Shown piece by piece: positions 30,927 to 39,487 of a stretch of DNA of 41,266 bases; position 1 is the stretch's first letter, and each line of letters begins with the position of its first letter. The stretch is from Chloroflexota bacterium (lineage in GTDB: Bacteria > Chloroflexota > Anaerolineae > Aggregatilineales > Phototrophicaceae). Both the position numbers and the translations under genes were made by a program. The stretch spans positions 1 through 41,266 of the forward strand of contig JAPOYU010000007.1 in the NCBI GenBank assembly GCA_026706395.1, written 5' to 3'. The notes beneath the pieces were generated by a model. It did not search any database and had not been told where the DNA came from. It saw nothing but the letters and a program-made list of their open reading frames with translations.

Positions 30927-32525
30927 TTAGGAGAGCACAAAGCCCTCATAGCCATTGGTGACAACTTCTTCACACTTTTCGACGTAGGGTGGGAAGCCCG
31001 GCAAGGGCATAAAGACTCGCGGTTTGCCCGGAATGTTATATCCCTGGTACCAATTCTGGCAGGATACCCACAGCGTGCCATTCGCTACCTCATTGACATG
31101 AGCGACCCAGGCCTCCTGGGCTTCCTCGGTCGCCTCGATAGTGTCATGGTCTTGCTCGACCATGTAGTTGATGCAGTCCGTCACCCATTCAACGTGCTGC
31201 TCGATGGCTACCATCATATTCGTCAACACTGAGGGACTGCCCGGTCCAGTAATGGTAAAGAGGTTGGGGAAGCCTTGGATTTGGAGGCCCAGGTAATTGA
31301 CTGGACCGCGCGCCCACTGTTCGCGCAGGGGCAGCCCGCTACGCCCGCGGATGTCGATCCTGAGCAAAGCGCCGGTCATGGCATCGAAGCCGGTTGCGAG
31401 CACGATGAGGTCGAGATCGTAGTCGGCGTCGCTAGTGTGGATGCCGCTTGTGGTGATCGCCTGAATGGGCGCGGCGTTGAGATCGACCAGCAATACGTTG
31501 GGCCGATTATAGGTCTCGAAGTAGCCGCTATCCAGCACCGGGCGTTTGCAATGGATCGTATAGTCGGGACTTAGCATTTCGGCGACTTTCGGGTCTTTCA
31601 CAATGTCATGGATTTTCGCCCGCACAAAATCCGCAGTTGCTCTATTGCTTTCGGGATTGACTGTGATGTCGTTGAAAGCGCCGAAGAAGGGGAAGCCTCC
31701 CAGTTGCCAGCGCTCCTCCAAGATGAGTTGTCGTTCCTCCTCGCTTATCTCCGTAGCGGAGAAGTCATTAGCCGGGATGTGCGACAATTGAGCGCCCGAC
31801 TGCAGCCGATTGCGGGCGCGGAAACCAGCGTAATCGGCCTTGATCTCGGCCACAAAGTCGGGATCAACCGGTCGATTATGCGCGGGCACTGACCATTGTG
31901 GCGAGCGCTGAAAAACCGTGAGATGCTCCGCCTGCTCGGCGATGACCGGAATCGCCTGCACCGCTGACGAACCGGTGCCGATAATCCCGACTCGCAGTCC
32001 GCTGAGGTCAACGCCCCCGTGGGGCCAGCGCGCGGTATGGTGGATGGGCCCCTGGAAGGTCTCCATCCCGTCTATTGCCGGTATATTGGGCGCTGAAATA
32101 CTGCCCGTCGCCATAATCAGAAACTGCGCCGACAGTTCTATCCCATCACCGGTTTGCACGCGCCAACGGTTGGCCGCCTCGTCAAAGATGGCCGCTTCGA
32201 CCCGGGTATCAAACGTTATGTCCGGCCGAAGATCAAAGCGATCGGCGACGTGGTTGAGGTAATTCAGGATTTCGGGCTGAGTGGGATAGCGCTCCGGCCA
32301 TTCCCACTCCTGCTGAAGATCCTCGTCAAAGCTGTAGGAGTACTCTATCGTGTCGGTATCGCAGCGCGCGCCGGGATAGCGATTCCAATACCAGGTGCCG
32401 CCGACGCCACTGCCCGCTTCGATGACGCGCGCCGACAAGCCAAGCTTGCGCATGCGATAGAGCATGTACATGCCGGAGATACCGGCGCCGACGATGATGA
32501 CATCGAATTTACCCGCTGAATCCAT
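30927..32525 (-). CDS. Flavin monooxygenase, Baeyer-Villiger type
   Basis: A 532-residue FAD/NADPH monooxygenase. The FAD fold is GAGISG (13-18), with GGTWYWNRYPGARCD (42-56), the conserved FAD-side segment of cyclohexanone-monooxygenase-like enzymes. The Baeyer-Villiger fingerprint FxGxxxHTxxW is present as FQGPIHHTARW (157-167). The NADPH fold is GTGSSA (183-188), and LIVLATGFD is the later ATG motif. Such enzymes insert oxygen next to a ketone to give an ester or lactone. The following gene encodes an esterase-like hydrolase, a common pairing. It lies 35 bases after the SDR pair. Ketone substrate unknown. Type I flavin monooxygenases are expanded in SAR202 Chloroflexota. Confidence 0.92.
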   Translation of the reverse strand: MDSAGKFDVIIVGAGISGMYMLYRMRKLGLSARVIEAGSGVGGTWYWNRYPGARCDTDTIEYSYSFDEDLQQEWEWPERYPTQPEILNYLNHVADRFDLRPDITFDTRVEAAIFDEAANRWRVQTGDGIELSAQFLIMATGSISAPNIPAIDGMETFQGPIHHTARWPHGGVDLSGLRVGIIGTGSSAVQAIPVIAEQAEHLTVFQRSPQWSVPAHNRPVDPDFVAEIKADYAGFRARNRLQSGAQLSHIPANDFSATEISEEERQLILEERWQLGGFPFFGAFNDITVNPESNRATADFVRAKIHDIVKDPKVAEMLSPDYTIHCKRPVLDSGYFETYNRPNVLLVDLNAAPIQAITTSGIHTSDADYDLDLIVLATGFDAMTGALLRIDIRGRSGLPLREQWARGPVNYLGLQIQGFPNLFTITGPGSPSVLTNMMVAIEQHVEWVTDCINYMVEQDHDTIEATEEAQEAWVAHVNEVANGTLWVSCQNWYQGYNIPGKPRVFMPLPGFPPYVEKCEEVVTNGYEGFVLS

Positions 32526-32560
32526 CTCTAAGTCCCATTGTCATTACTATTCGCTCAAGC

Positions 32561-33391
32561 TTAATTCATCTCGAATCCGCCCGCTACAGTCAAGGAAATG
32601 CCCGTCACGTTGTCGGCGCGCGTCAGATATAAAGCCGCGTCGGCGATATCATCGGGCGTCTGTCCGCGGCCCAAAGGAACGTGATTCCGGATAACGGCAT
32701 CAAATGTGTCTTTAGCCGTATCGGTGTCATACCGGCGCTGATTAATCTCCGATTTGGAAAGATGGTCGAACCACATCGCTGTGTCGATATTGCCGGGGCA
32801 GATCGCGTTCGCGCGAATTGAGAACTCGGCCAGCTCAGCCGCCATCGACTGGGTCAAGCAAATCGCCGCGAACTTTGAGGCGCAGTAGGCGCCCATGTGG
32901 GCGAAGCCTCTTTTTCCCGCGACCGAGGCGATGTTGATGATGACGCCACCGTTTTTCTTCAGATGGGGAATCGCTGCCTGCGCCATTAGAAAGATGCCCT
33001 TGACGTTGACGGCGAAGATTCGCTCCCAATCCGACTCGGCGAAGTCGGTCAACGGTCCGGTTTGGATAATCCCGGCATTGTTCACCAGGATATCCAATCC
33101 GCCAAATGCCTCAACAGATTTTCCGACGAGATTCTGGCAGGATGCGCGGTCGGACACGTCCACTTCGATCGCCATGCAAGCTCCGCCGCGCTCGCTGATG
33201 GCGCCTGCGGTCCCTTCCAATTCGCTCGCGGTCGAGAGCGAGTAGTCCCAGACCGCCCCCGGCTCAACTGCCAGTGTCCCCAAGTCGGCAAGGACGACCT
33301 TTGCGCCCTCCTCGGCAAACGCTTCGGCGATTCCCCGGCCAATGCCGCGGGCAGCGCCGGTGACGATTACGGTTTTGTCATCTATCTGCAT
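32561..33391 (-). CDS. SDR-family oxidoreductase, copy 2, with mycofactocin-type insertion
   Basis: A 276-residue short-chain dehydrogenase. TGAARGIG (11-18) binds NAD, NNAG (104-107) is conserved, and the catalytic set is Ser156, Tyr169 and Lys173 (YCASK). An insertion after the second strand (about 38-62: GTLAVEPGAVWDYSLSTASE) lengthens the adenosine-side loop. This loop is the hallmark of the 'mycofactocin-coupled SDR' subfamily, whose NAD does not leave the enzyme. Adenosine acceptors normally seen in plain SDRs (VDV) remain at 77-79. ATG 33391 is chosen as it aligns with the paralog. It lies 16 bases behind copy 1. An alternative role is a sugar-acid dehydrogenase such as 2-keto-3-deoxy-L-fuconate dehydrogenase, given the neighbours. 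Confidence 0.88.
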   Translation of the reverse strand: MQIDDKTVIVTGAARGIGRGIAEAFAEEGAKVVLADLGTLAVEPGAVWDYSLSTASELEGTAGAISERGGACMAIEVDVSDRASCQNLVGKSVEAFGGLDILVNNAGIIQTGPLTDFAESDWERIFAVNVKGIFLMAQAAIPHLKKNGGVIINIASVAGKRGFAHMGAYCASKFAAICLTQSMAAELAEFSIRANAICPGNIDTAMWFDHLSKSEINQRRYDTDTAKDTFDAVIRNHVPLGRGQTPDDIADAALYLTRADNVTGISLTVAGGFEMN

Positions 33392-33407
33392 AGGCGTCGC
33401 CCGCTCC

Positions 33408-34238
33408 TCACGAGAGCCCGATTCCATTGCCGCCATCAACCGAGAGCGAGGTCCCGGTCACGCTGTCGGCGCAAGTCAAGTACAGAGCGGCATCGGCAAT
33501 CTCCTCGGGCGCCTGCTTGCGGCCCAAGGGGACAGTATCTTTGACGAAGGCGTCGAAGGCTTCTGCATAAGACTGTCCGGGGTATTGCTGCAGGCGGTGC
33601 TTGACCAGGTAATCGAATTGCATGGAAGTAAAGACATTGCCCGGGCAGATGGCATTCACCCTGATGGAACTTTCTGCCAGCTCGGCAGCCATGGATTGGG
33701 TCAAGCCGATTACCGCAGCTTTTGAGGCGCAGTAGGGGCCATTGAACGCGGAGCCTCGTTTGCCGGCATTCGAGGCGATATTGATAATGACCCCACCCTT
33801 TTGTTTTAGGTGAGGAATCGCCGCCTGTGACATCAAGAAGACGCCCTTGACGTTTACAGCGAAGATTCGCTCCCACTCAGTCTCGGCAAAATCGGCGATG
33901 TCTCCAAGTTTTATGATGGCCGCATTGTTCACCAGGATATCAAGTCGGCCGAATGCCTCAATCGTCGATTCAACAAGGTTTTGACAGGAAGCGCGGTCTG
34001 ATACGTCTGCTTCGATCGCTATACAGGCGCCAGCGCGCTCGCCGATTTCACGCGCAGCAGCGGCCAATTCGGTTTCGGCCGAGAGCGAGTAATGCCAATC
34101 CGCCCCCGGCCCAATAGCCAGCGACCCGAGGTCAGCGGCGGCGACGTTCGCGCCCTCCCGAGCGAAGGCTTCGGCAATGGCGCGGCCGATTCCGCGGGCA
34201 GCGCCGGTAACGATTGCGGTTTTGCCCTTGATCTGCAT
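33408..34238 (-). CDS. SDR-family oxidoreductase, copy 1, with mycofactocin-type insertion
   Basis: A 276-residue paralog of the next gene, same length and about 70% identical by my count (73% over the first 190 residues). TGAARGIG (11-18), Ser156, Tyr169 and Lys173 are kept; the NNAG motif is NNAA here. The same 20-odd-residue insertion follows the second strand (GSLAIGPGADWHYSLSAETE), so both copies inherited it. The C-terminal substrate loop (about 205-235: TSMQFDYLVKHRLQQY) differs most, suggesting different substrates. It starts 39 bases after the alcohol dehydrogenase stop and is co-transcribed with it. No mycofactocin maturation genes (mftA-F) are in the window. Confidence 0.88.
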   Translation of the reverse strand: MQIKGKTAIVTGAARGIGRAIAEAFAREGANVAAADLGSLAIGPGADWHYSLSAETELAAAAREIGERAGACIAIEADVSDRASCQNLVESTIEAFGRLDILVNNAAIIKLGDIADFAETEWERIFAVNVKGVFLMSQAAIPHLKQKGGVIINIASNAGKRGSAFNGPYCASKAAVIGLTQSMAAELAESSIRVNAICPGNVFTSMQFDYLVKHRLQQYPGQSYAEAFDAFVKDTVPLGRKQAPEEIADAALYLTCADSVTGTSLSVDGGNGIGLS

Positions 34239-34277
34239 GAACGCCTCTCGATGTGGTTAAGAACGCGGTTCAAACTT

Positions 34278-35363
34278 TCACGTCAAATCCAATACACTGC
34301 GCGCCACCTCTCCCTTGCCGAGAGCGTCAAAGGCCTCGTTGACTTCTTCGAGGGGGTAGACCCGCGTCACCAACTCGTCCAGTTTCAGCTTGCCCGCTTT
34401 GTACAGGCTGAATATGCGGGGGAAATCCAACCGGGGACGGCAGGAACCGTACAAGGAGCCGATCACGGTTTTCTCCAGCGCCAAAACCTTCGCGTCAAAA
34501 TCAACCGCTGTGTTGTCCGGGGCATGACCCACATAGACGGTCACGCCGCGTCGGCGCGTACAGACTATGGCCTGCTTGAACGGCTCCGGCGCGAGACCAA
34601 TAGCCTCAAAGGCGTAGTGAACGCCCTTGCCATCCGTGAGCTCCTTGATCGCCTCAACCGGGTCGGTCTGGGCAGAATTGACCGTATGCGTGGCGCCAAA
34701 CACCACCCCCAATTCGAGTTTGTTGTCCAGGATATCGACGGCGATAATCGGCTCCGCGCCGGCAATCGCAGCTCCCTGAATCACGTTAAGCCCAACGCCG
34801 CCACAGCCAAAGACGGCGACCGACTTGCCGGACTGGACCTCCGCGGTGTTTAAGGCCGCGCCCACGCCGGTCATCACGCCGCAGCCGACCAACGCCGCCT
34901 GCGAAAAAGGAATCTCCGGATCGATCGGAATGGCCACATCTTGGGGAACGATGGTTTCCGTGCTGAAAGTGCCCAGCGCGTTCATGCGTTTCATGGGGCG
35001 ATCACTGTCCCGGTATAAAGGTTGCCCCCGCCGGTCCCAAGGCTCCTCGCAGAGGTTGGAGTAGCCCACCTGGCACATCTCGCAAAGACCGCAGTTTCGC
35101 GTCCACGATAGCACGACGTGATCGCCCGCCTTGACACTGTGCACCGCCGATCCAACCTCCTCGACCACGCCCGCGCCCTCGTGTCCAAGAATGACGGGTG
35201 GACGGTTGATATCAACCCATTCCCCCTTGATGATGTGCCAGTCCGAGTGGCAGACGCCGCTCGCGACCAGGCGGACGCGCACCTGATCATCCGCGATGTC
35301 GGGAAGATCAAACTGCTCGATTTGCAATGGCGTGTTGGCTTCGTACAAGACTGCCGCTCTCAT
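34278..35363 (-). CDS. Zinc-dependent alcohol dehydrogenase (MDR superfamily, class III-like)
   Basis: A 361-residue medium-chain dehydrogenase. Catalytic zinc ligands are Cys38, His61-Glu62 (LGHEGAG) and Cys161 (VGCGVMTG). The structural zinc site is Cys91, Cys94, Cys97 and Cys105. GCGGVG (186-191) starts the NAD fold. The GCGVMTGxGAA segment, with a single acidic residue after the second strand, is typical of the class III and NDMA-dependent (mycofactocin-linked) alcohol dehydrogenase branch. The structural zinc loop is followed by an extended segment (EEPWDRRGQPLYRDSDRPMK), also seen there. ATG 35363 has GAGGAAC upstream and aligns with family starts. It sits between an acid dehydratase and two SDRs. 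An aldehyde/alcohol step in the same pathway is likely. Confidence 0.88.
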   Translation of the reverse strand: MRAAVLYEANTPLQIEQFDLPDIADDQVRVRLVASGVCHSDWHIIKGEWVDINRPPVILGHEGAGVVEEVGSAVHSVKAGDHVVLSWTRNCGLCEMCQVGYSNLCEEPWDRRGQPLYRDSDRPMKRMNALGTFSTETIVPQDVAIPIDPEIPFSQAALVGCGVMTGVGAALNTAEVQSGKSVAVFGCGGVGLNVIQGAAIAGAEPIIAVDILDNKLELGVVFGATHTVNSAQTDPVEAIKELTDGKGVHYAFEAIGLAPEPFKQAIVCTRRRGVTVYVGHAPDNTAVDFDAKVLALEKTVIGSLYGSCRPRLDFPRIFSLYKAGKLKLDELVTRVYPLEEVNEAFDALGKGEVARSVLDLT

Positions 35364-35403
35364 AGCTCTGTTCCTCAATCTACCGTTTCGTCAAGATCTC
35401 CGC

Positions 35404-36501
35404 TTAGGACCCATACTTCTTGACCACATCGGGATTCAGTTCCAAACCCAGTCCGGGCTTGTCGGGATAGGGCGACCACATTCCATCAACCGGCTGGGGG
35501 AACTCGGTGTATACCAGCTTATCGAATTCTTCCGACACCCCCAAATACTCGACGATGCGCAGATTCGGCGTGGCGCAGGTGACATGCAGGTGGATGACCT
35601 GAAAGCCGTGCGGCGCCACCGGCAAATTAAAAGCATGCGCCATGTTCGCCACTTTCAGCCACTCGGTCACGCCGCCAACTCGCCCGATATCCGGCTGCAC
35701 GATATCCGCCCCGCCACGAGCGATGAGCTCGCGAAAGCCGAACTTGGTATATTCGTGCTCGCCGGTCGCGACCGGGATATCTATGGCGGCGGCGACTGCA
35801 GCCAGGCCTTCGATATCATCCGCCAAAACCGGCTCTTCGAACCAGCCCACGCGGTAGGGTTCGAATTCACGCGCCATGCGTATCGCCTGTTTGGCATAAT
35901 AGCCATTGTTGGCATCGATCAGGATCTCAACATCATCGCCTACCGCATCGCGCACGGCAGCCAGCCGCTCGATGTCTTCTTTTTCGCTCTTGCCGAAATC
36001 CTTGCCCACCTTCATTTTGACTGATTTCATACCGCGCTCGACGTAACTCATCTGCTCGGCCACCAGTTCGTCGACGCTGAAATGCGTCCAGCCGCCGCTG
36101 CCATAAATGGGGACCCTGTCGGTATATGCTCCCAGCAGCTTGTACAGCGGCACATCAAAGTATTTCGCTTTCAAGTCCCATAAAGCCGTATCCACCGCTG
36201 AGAGCGCCGCAAAGGCCAAACCCTTCCGCCCCACGCCGCGCAGGCGCCAAAACATGTCATCCCACAGCTTCTCGATATAGAGTGGATCCTGCCCGATCAA
36301 CAGTGGTTTCAAAGAGTCATTGATGAGTACCTGCGTCGCGCGTCCGCCGTCGCCGATGCCCAAGCCTTCCAGCCCTTCGTCGGTGAGGATGTGGGCGAAG
36401 CATTGCCCCCGGCCCGGCGTCGGGTGGCGAATGGTGGCATCTTTAATGCTGCCCAAATGCGGAATATAAATGTAGGTGGTTTTGACATCGGTAATCTTCA
36501 T
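35404..36501 (-). CDS. Mandelate racemase/enolase-superfamily dehydratase or racemase
   Basis: A 365-residue MR-type enzyme with the full catalytic set. The KxK motif is Lys162/Lys164 in SVKMKVG. Metal ligands are Asp196 (LIDANNGYY), Glu222 (WFEEPV) and Glu248 (TGEHEY). The acid/base dyad is Asp271 (QPDIGRVGG) and His298 (APHGFQ). It could racemise or dehydrate an aldonic acid. ATG 36501 is chosen over a TTG at 36507; the ribosome site is weak. Unlike the other enolase-superfamily protein in this window it keeps the first Asp ligand. In transcription order it lies between a sugar-acid dehydrogenase and an alcohol dehydrogenase, which favours aldonate catabolism. Confidence 0.9.
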   Translation of the reverse strand: MKITDVKTTYIYIPHLGSIKDATIRHPTPGRGQCFAHILTDEGLEGLGIGDGGRATQVLINDSLKPLLIGQDPLYIEKLWDDMFWRLRGVGRKGLAFAALSAVDTALWDLKAKYFDVPLYKLLGAYTDRVPIYGSGGWTHFSVDELVAEQMSYVERGMKSVKMKVGKDFGKSEKEDIERLAAVRDAVGDDVEILIDANNGYYAKQAIRMAREFEPYRVGWFEEPVLADDIEGLAAVAAAIDIPVATGEHEYTKFGFRELIARGGADIVQPDIGRVGGVTEWLKVANMAHAFNLPVAPHGFQVIHLHVTCATPNLRIVEYLGVSEEFDKLVYTEFPQPVDGMWSPYPDKPGLGLELNPDVVKKYGS

Positions 36502-36545
36502 TGACAATTCTCGGCTTTACTCGTCATCCAGTCTAGGCGATAGGC

Positions 36546-37514
36546 TTAATCCGAAGCCAGCACGTCAAGGATCTGCAGCAGTTTTCTGTCCCGCCACTTT
36601 TTCACCTGCTCCATATCGGTATCCGTCAGTTCCTCTTCCATCTGCGCTGCGCAGATCTGCGCCCATTTCCGCGTGATTTCCGGTGTGCGCTGCGGCGCCT
36701 CGCGCTCCACACGAGAGGGAATGTCATCCTCCAAACTATGGTCCAGCTTCCGCTCGACCAAGGTATCCTGCAGGCCGCCGGAGCTGGTGAACATGCCCAC
36801 CATAAATGGTCCCATCAGCGCCAGACGCAAACCCGGCCCTGTTCTGAAAGCGAGATCGATCTCCTCTACCGTCGCTACCCCATTGCCCACCAGCCACATA
36901 GCCTCGCGGTACAAGACGGCCTGCATGTGGTTGACGATATGGCCGCGGCATTCTTTGCGCGCCACCACCGGTACTCGGCCCATTAACGCCATGAAGTCCC
37001 GCGCCAACGCCACGGTCTCATCTGAAGTGGCCTCGCCGGGTACGATTTCGACGCAGGGCACGACATGCGGCGGATTATAGGGATGGGCCACCACGCAGCG
37101 TTCGGGCCGGGTCGTCGCCGATTGGATCTCCGTCATCAGCATGGCGCTCGTGCTGGAAGCGAGAACGGCGTCCGGACGGGCGAGCCGGTCGAGTTCCTGG
37201 TATATCTCCCGCTTGATCCGATAACGCTCCGGCCCGGACTCCTGGACGAAGTCGGCGTCCTTCACCGCCTCTGCCAAGTCGGTCGTAGTGCTGATGCGGT
37301 CGAGAGCGGCCGCCACATCCTCCGCCGTCATTACTCCGGCTTCGACCAGCGTCGCGTGGGCCTTTCGCAACTCCTCGTCCGCTTGGCTCAGCGCCTCTTC
37401 AGAGACATCGTAAATCTTCACCCTCATGCCGTGCTGAGCAAACAGAACCGCCCAGGAGAACCCAATCGTGCCGCCGCCGACACAAGCCACGCGGCTGATG
37501 TCTTCCGCTTTCAT
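36546..37514 (-). CDS. 3-hydroxyacyl-CoA-dehydrogenase-fold enzyme (L-gulonate 3-dehydrogenase / carnitine dehydrogenase-like)
   Basis: A 322-residue NAD-dependent dehydrogenase. GGGTIG (13-18) opens the Rossmann fold, and YDVSEEAL supplies the adenosine-binding Asp. DADFVQESGPE and SSTSAMLMTEIQ are family-typical. The catalytic His sits in VVAHPYNPPHVVPCVEIVPG, the form of this motif seen in lambda-crystallin/L-gulonate 3-dehydrogenase and L-carnitine dehydrogenase rather than in fatty-acid beta-oxidation enzymes. The C-terminal helical domain is about 190-320. Short length (322) also fits a stand-alone oxidase of hydroxy acids. ATG 37514 has GAGGGAAAG upstream. Given neighbours that act on aldonic acids, a sugar-acid substrate is likelier than carnitine (inference). 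Confidence 0.85.
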   Translation of the reverse strand: MKAEDISRVACVGGGTIGFSWAVLFAQHGMRVKIYDVSEEALSQADEELRKAHATLVEAGVMTAEDVAAALDRISTTTDLAEAVKDADFVQESGPERYRIKREIYQELDRLARPDAVLASSTSAMLMTEIQSATTRPERCVVAHPYNPPHVVPCVEIVPGEATSDETVALARDFMALMGRVPVVARKECRGHIVNHMQAVLYREAMWLVGNGVATVEEIDLAFRTGPGLRLALMGPFMVGMFTSSGGLQDTLVERKLDHSLEDDIPSRVEREAPQRTPEITRKWAQICAAQMEEELTDTDMEQVKKWRDRKLLQILDVLASD

Positions 37515-37598
37515 TGCTTTCCCTCTATGATTCTGCGACTAAAGTAATGACTGCTCTCGGACGACAGAAGTGTCGCCCACAATCACATTAAAGCCAAT

Positions 37599-37658
37599 GT
37601 ACGTACGGGCGAGCGACGGCCTAGGTGGTGTCTACGCGACCCATGGCTCGTCGCTACA
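37599..37658. repeat. Dispersed GGGCGA-type repeat pair
   Basis: The 175-base gap between the FAH-family gene and the dehydrogenase gene contains GTACGTACGGGCGAGCGAC (37599-37617), then a second arm CCATGGCTCGTCGCTACA ending at 37658, which on the other strand reads TGTAGCGACGAGCC. The arms can pair imperfectly. TCGCCC at 37573-37578 can also pair with GGGCGA at 37607-37612. The first arm matches 14892-14907. It splits the long minus-strand block into two parts and could end transcription or stabilise mRNA. Confidence 0.4.
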
Positions 37659-37689
37659 AAACCAATTATGGGGAGATCGGCATATAAAG

Positions 37690-38649
37690 CTAGGTTTTGG
37701 GTTTGTACCGATACTCGGGATCGACGTTACCTTGGGGCCCGAGGGTATTGCGCAGCCTGCCAATCCCCTCAACCTCCAACTCCACCACATCACCGGGCTG
37801 CAGGTAGCGGGCGCCATCAATACCCAATGCGATCGCCTCGGGGATTGAACCGCCGGAAACCGTGCCGCTGCCCAGCACATCGCCCGGCACAATGCGACTG
37901 TCCTTGGAAGCGCGTTCGACAAAATCGCCCCAGCTATGATGCGCCGCCCCGCCATCGCCCCCATCCAGCCAGACATCGCCATTGACCCTGACCGTACATT
38001 TCACATGCAGCCGGTCCTCACGCAGATAAGGCGTCATCTCGTCAGTCGTCACCAGCCAGGGACCCAGGCACGTGGCGGAGTCTTTGCCCTTCGCCGGACC
38101 AAGCCCCACCGCCATTTCGTCGAACTGCAAGTCGCGGGCGCTGAAGTCGTTGAAGATGCAGAAACCGGCGATATAGTCCAGGCCATCGGCCGCCGCGATG
38201 TCGCTGCCTTCGCGCCCGATGACGCAGCCCAGTTCCATCTCATAATCCAGCCGCTCCGACGCCAACGGGAAGGGCACTTCATCCTCCGGCCCGAAGATCC
38301 GCAAGGTGTTGGAAAAGTAGAAGACGGGCAGGCGATACCAGGCTTCGTGCAAATCTCTCGCGCCTTGGCCGCTCGCGTGCCCCTCAAAACTGAAGAAGTC
38401 TCGCACGGTCGGCGGCTGGAGCACCGGCGCGCGCAGCCGCACATGGGCCAAAGGCACGGCAGGCGTGGCGATATCACTCTCCAGCGCGTCTCGCACACGG
38501 TCTATCGGCGAGTCAGGGAGCTCCAGCAGAGCGCGGACGTCGCGCAAGGTCTGATCGCAGCCGAGCAACGCGGACACATCGACCACCAAATCGCCGCTCA
38601 AGACGCCACAGCGCGGTCCGCTGCCGCTATCGTATGTCAGCAGTTTCAT
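37690..38649 (-). CDS. Fumarylacetoacetate hydrolase (FAH) family protein
   Basis: A 319-residue FAH-fold hydrolase that probably cleaves a C-C bond in a 2,4-diketo acid or hydrates an acylpyruvate. The N-terminal small domain (about 1-70: KLLTYDSGSGPRCGVL) is followed by FSFEGHA with His91, the candidate catalytic base. Metal ligands are Glu137 and Glu139 (DYEMELGCVIG) and Asp168 (FNDFSARDLQ). GDVLGSGTVSGGSIPEA and LQPGDVVELEVEGIG are the late family motifs. The length and the presence of an N-terminal domain fit 2,4-diketo-3-deoxy-sugar-acid hydrolases as well as other family members. It is 37 bases behind the ThuA-like gene in the same direction. Confidence 0.9.
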   Translation of the reverse strand: MKLLTYDSGSGPRCGVLSGDLVVDVSALLGCDQTLRDVRALLELPDSPIDRVRDALESDIATPAVPLAHVRLRAPVLQPPTVRDFFSFEGHASGQGARDLHEAWYRLPVFYFSNTLRIFGPEDEVPFPLASERLDYEMELGCVIGREGSDIAAADGLDYIAGFCIFNDFSARDLQFDEMAVGLGPAKGKDSATCLGPWLVTTDEMTPYLREDRLHVKCTVRVNGDVWLDGGDGGAAHHSWGDFVERASKDSRIVPGDVLGSGTVSGGSIPEAIALGIDGARYLQPGDVVELEVEGIGRLRNTLGPQGNVDPEYRYKPKT

Positions 38650-38686
38650 CTATCGCGTATCCCTTTCTTGAAAACAAGAGCTCGCG

Positions 38687-39484
38687 TCAATCCAGACTCT
38701 CAAGCGGCGGATGATCGCCGAATTTCAATTCGGGTCCGCCGGAAGGCGCCGCCCAGCGCACCGCGTTCGCGATCGCCTGCAGCACCTCGGGCTGGTAGTA
38801 AATGGGCAGGGTTTCGTGTCCCGGCCGGAAATAAAATACCTTTCCCCGCCCGCGATGGTAACAGCAGCCGCTGCGGAAGATCTCGCCACCCTGGAACCAA
38901 CTGACGAAGACCAGCGTGTCGGGCGCCGGCACGTCAAAGGGCTCGCCATACATCTCGGTCTGCGGAATCTCGAAATATTCAGGCAAGCCAGCGGCGATGG
39001 GGTGGCCCTGCTCGATCACCCAGATCCGCTCTTTCTCGTCCGCTTCGCGCGTCTTCAACATGCAAGACGTGCCCATCAGTTTCTTAAAGATCTTCGAATA
39101 ATGGGCGGAATGCAGCGCTATTAGACCCATGCCGCCCATGTTGACACGTTCATGCACGCGCTCGACGATCTCATCGCTGACCTGGTCGTGGGCGGCGTGT
39201 CCCCACCAGGTCAGGACATCGGTCTCGTCCAGCACCGCTTTCGTCAGACCGTGTTCCGGTTCGTCAAGCGTCGCCGTGCGCACGGCCAAGCCCTGCTCGC
39301 GCAGATGATCGGCGATGACCTTGTGCATGCCATCCGGGTAGACTTTCTGGACCCCCTCGGTCGCGTTTATCAGACGTTCTCCACTGAACCCATAGTTCAT
39401 CAAGCGCGACTTCACATCCGCATGACGCTGCGGATTCTCGTGCCAATATTCATTCCATACGGTTACGCGAATTGGCGCTGACAT
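38687..39484 (-). CDS. ThuA-like protein (trehalose utilisation, class I glutamine-amidotransferase fold)
   Basis: A 265-residue protein of the ThuA family. [11 protein letters not shown] (6-16) is the family's opening motif. [21 protein letters not shown] (89-109), [21 protein letters not shown] (118-138) and [15 protein letters not shown] (213-227) follow in the usual order, with the His of the HSAH motif at the nucleophile-elbow position. A segment of about 35 residues between strands 1 and 2 (residues 18-50) is longer than in typical members. ThuA proteins take part in trehalose/3-keto-glycoside breakdown in Rhizobia; the chemistry is not settled. The start lies three bases after the stop of the barrel protein gene, so they are translated together. 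Confidence 0.85.
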   Translation of the reverse strand: MSAPIRVTVWNEYWHENPQRHADVKSRLMNYGFSGERLINATEGVQKVYPDGMHKVIADHLREQGLAVRTATLDEPEHGLTKAVLDETDVLTWWGHAAHDQVSDEIVERVHERVNMGGMGLIALHSAHYSKIFKKLMGTSCMLKTREADEKERIWVIEQGHPIAAGLPEYFEIPQTEMYGEPFDVPAPDTLVFVSWFQGGEIFRSGCCYHRGRGKVFYFRPGHETLPIYYQPEVLQAIANAVRWAAPSGGPELKFGDHPPLESLD

Positions 39485-39487
39485 AAG

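Noticed and set aside
37936..38904. 322-codon plus-strand frame across the FAH-family and ThuA-like genes
   Set aside because: It spans two convincing minus-strand genes, and the translation is Arg/His/Gln-rich without a domain.
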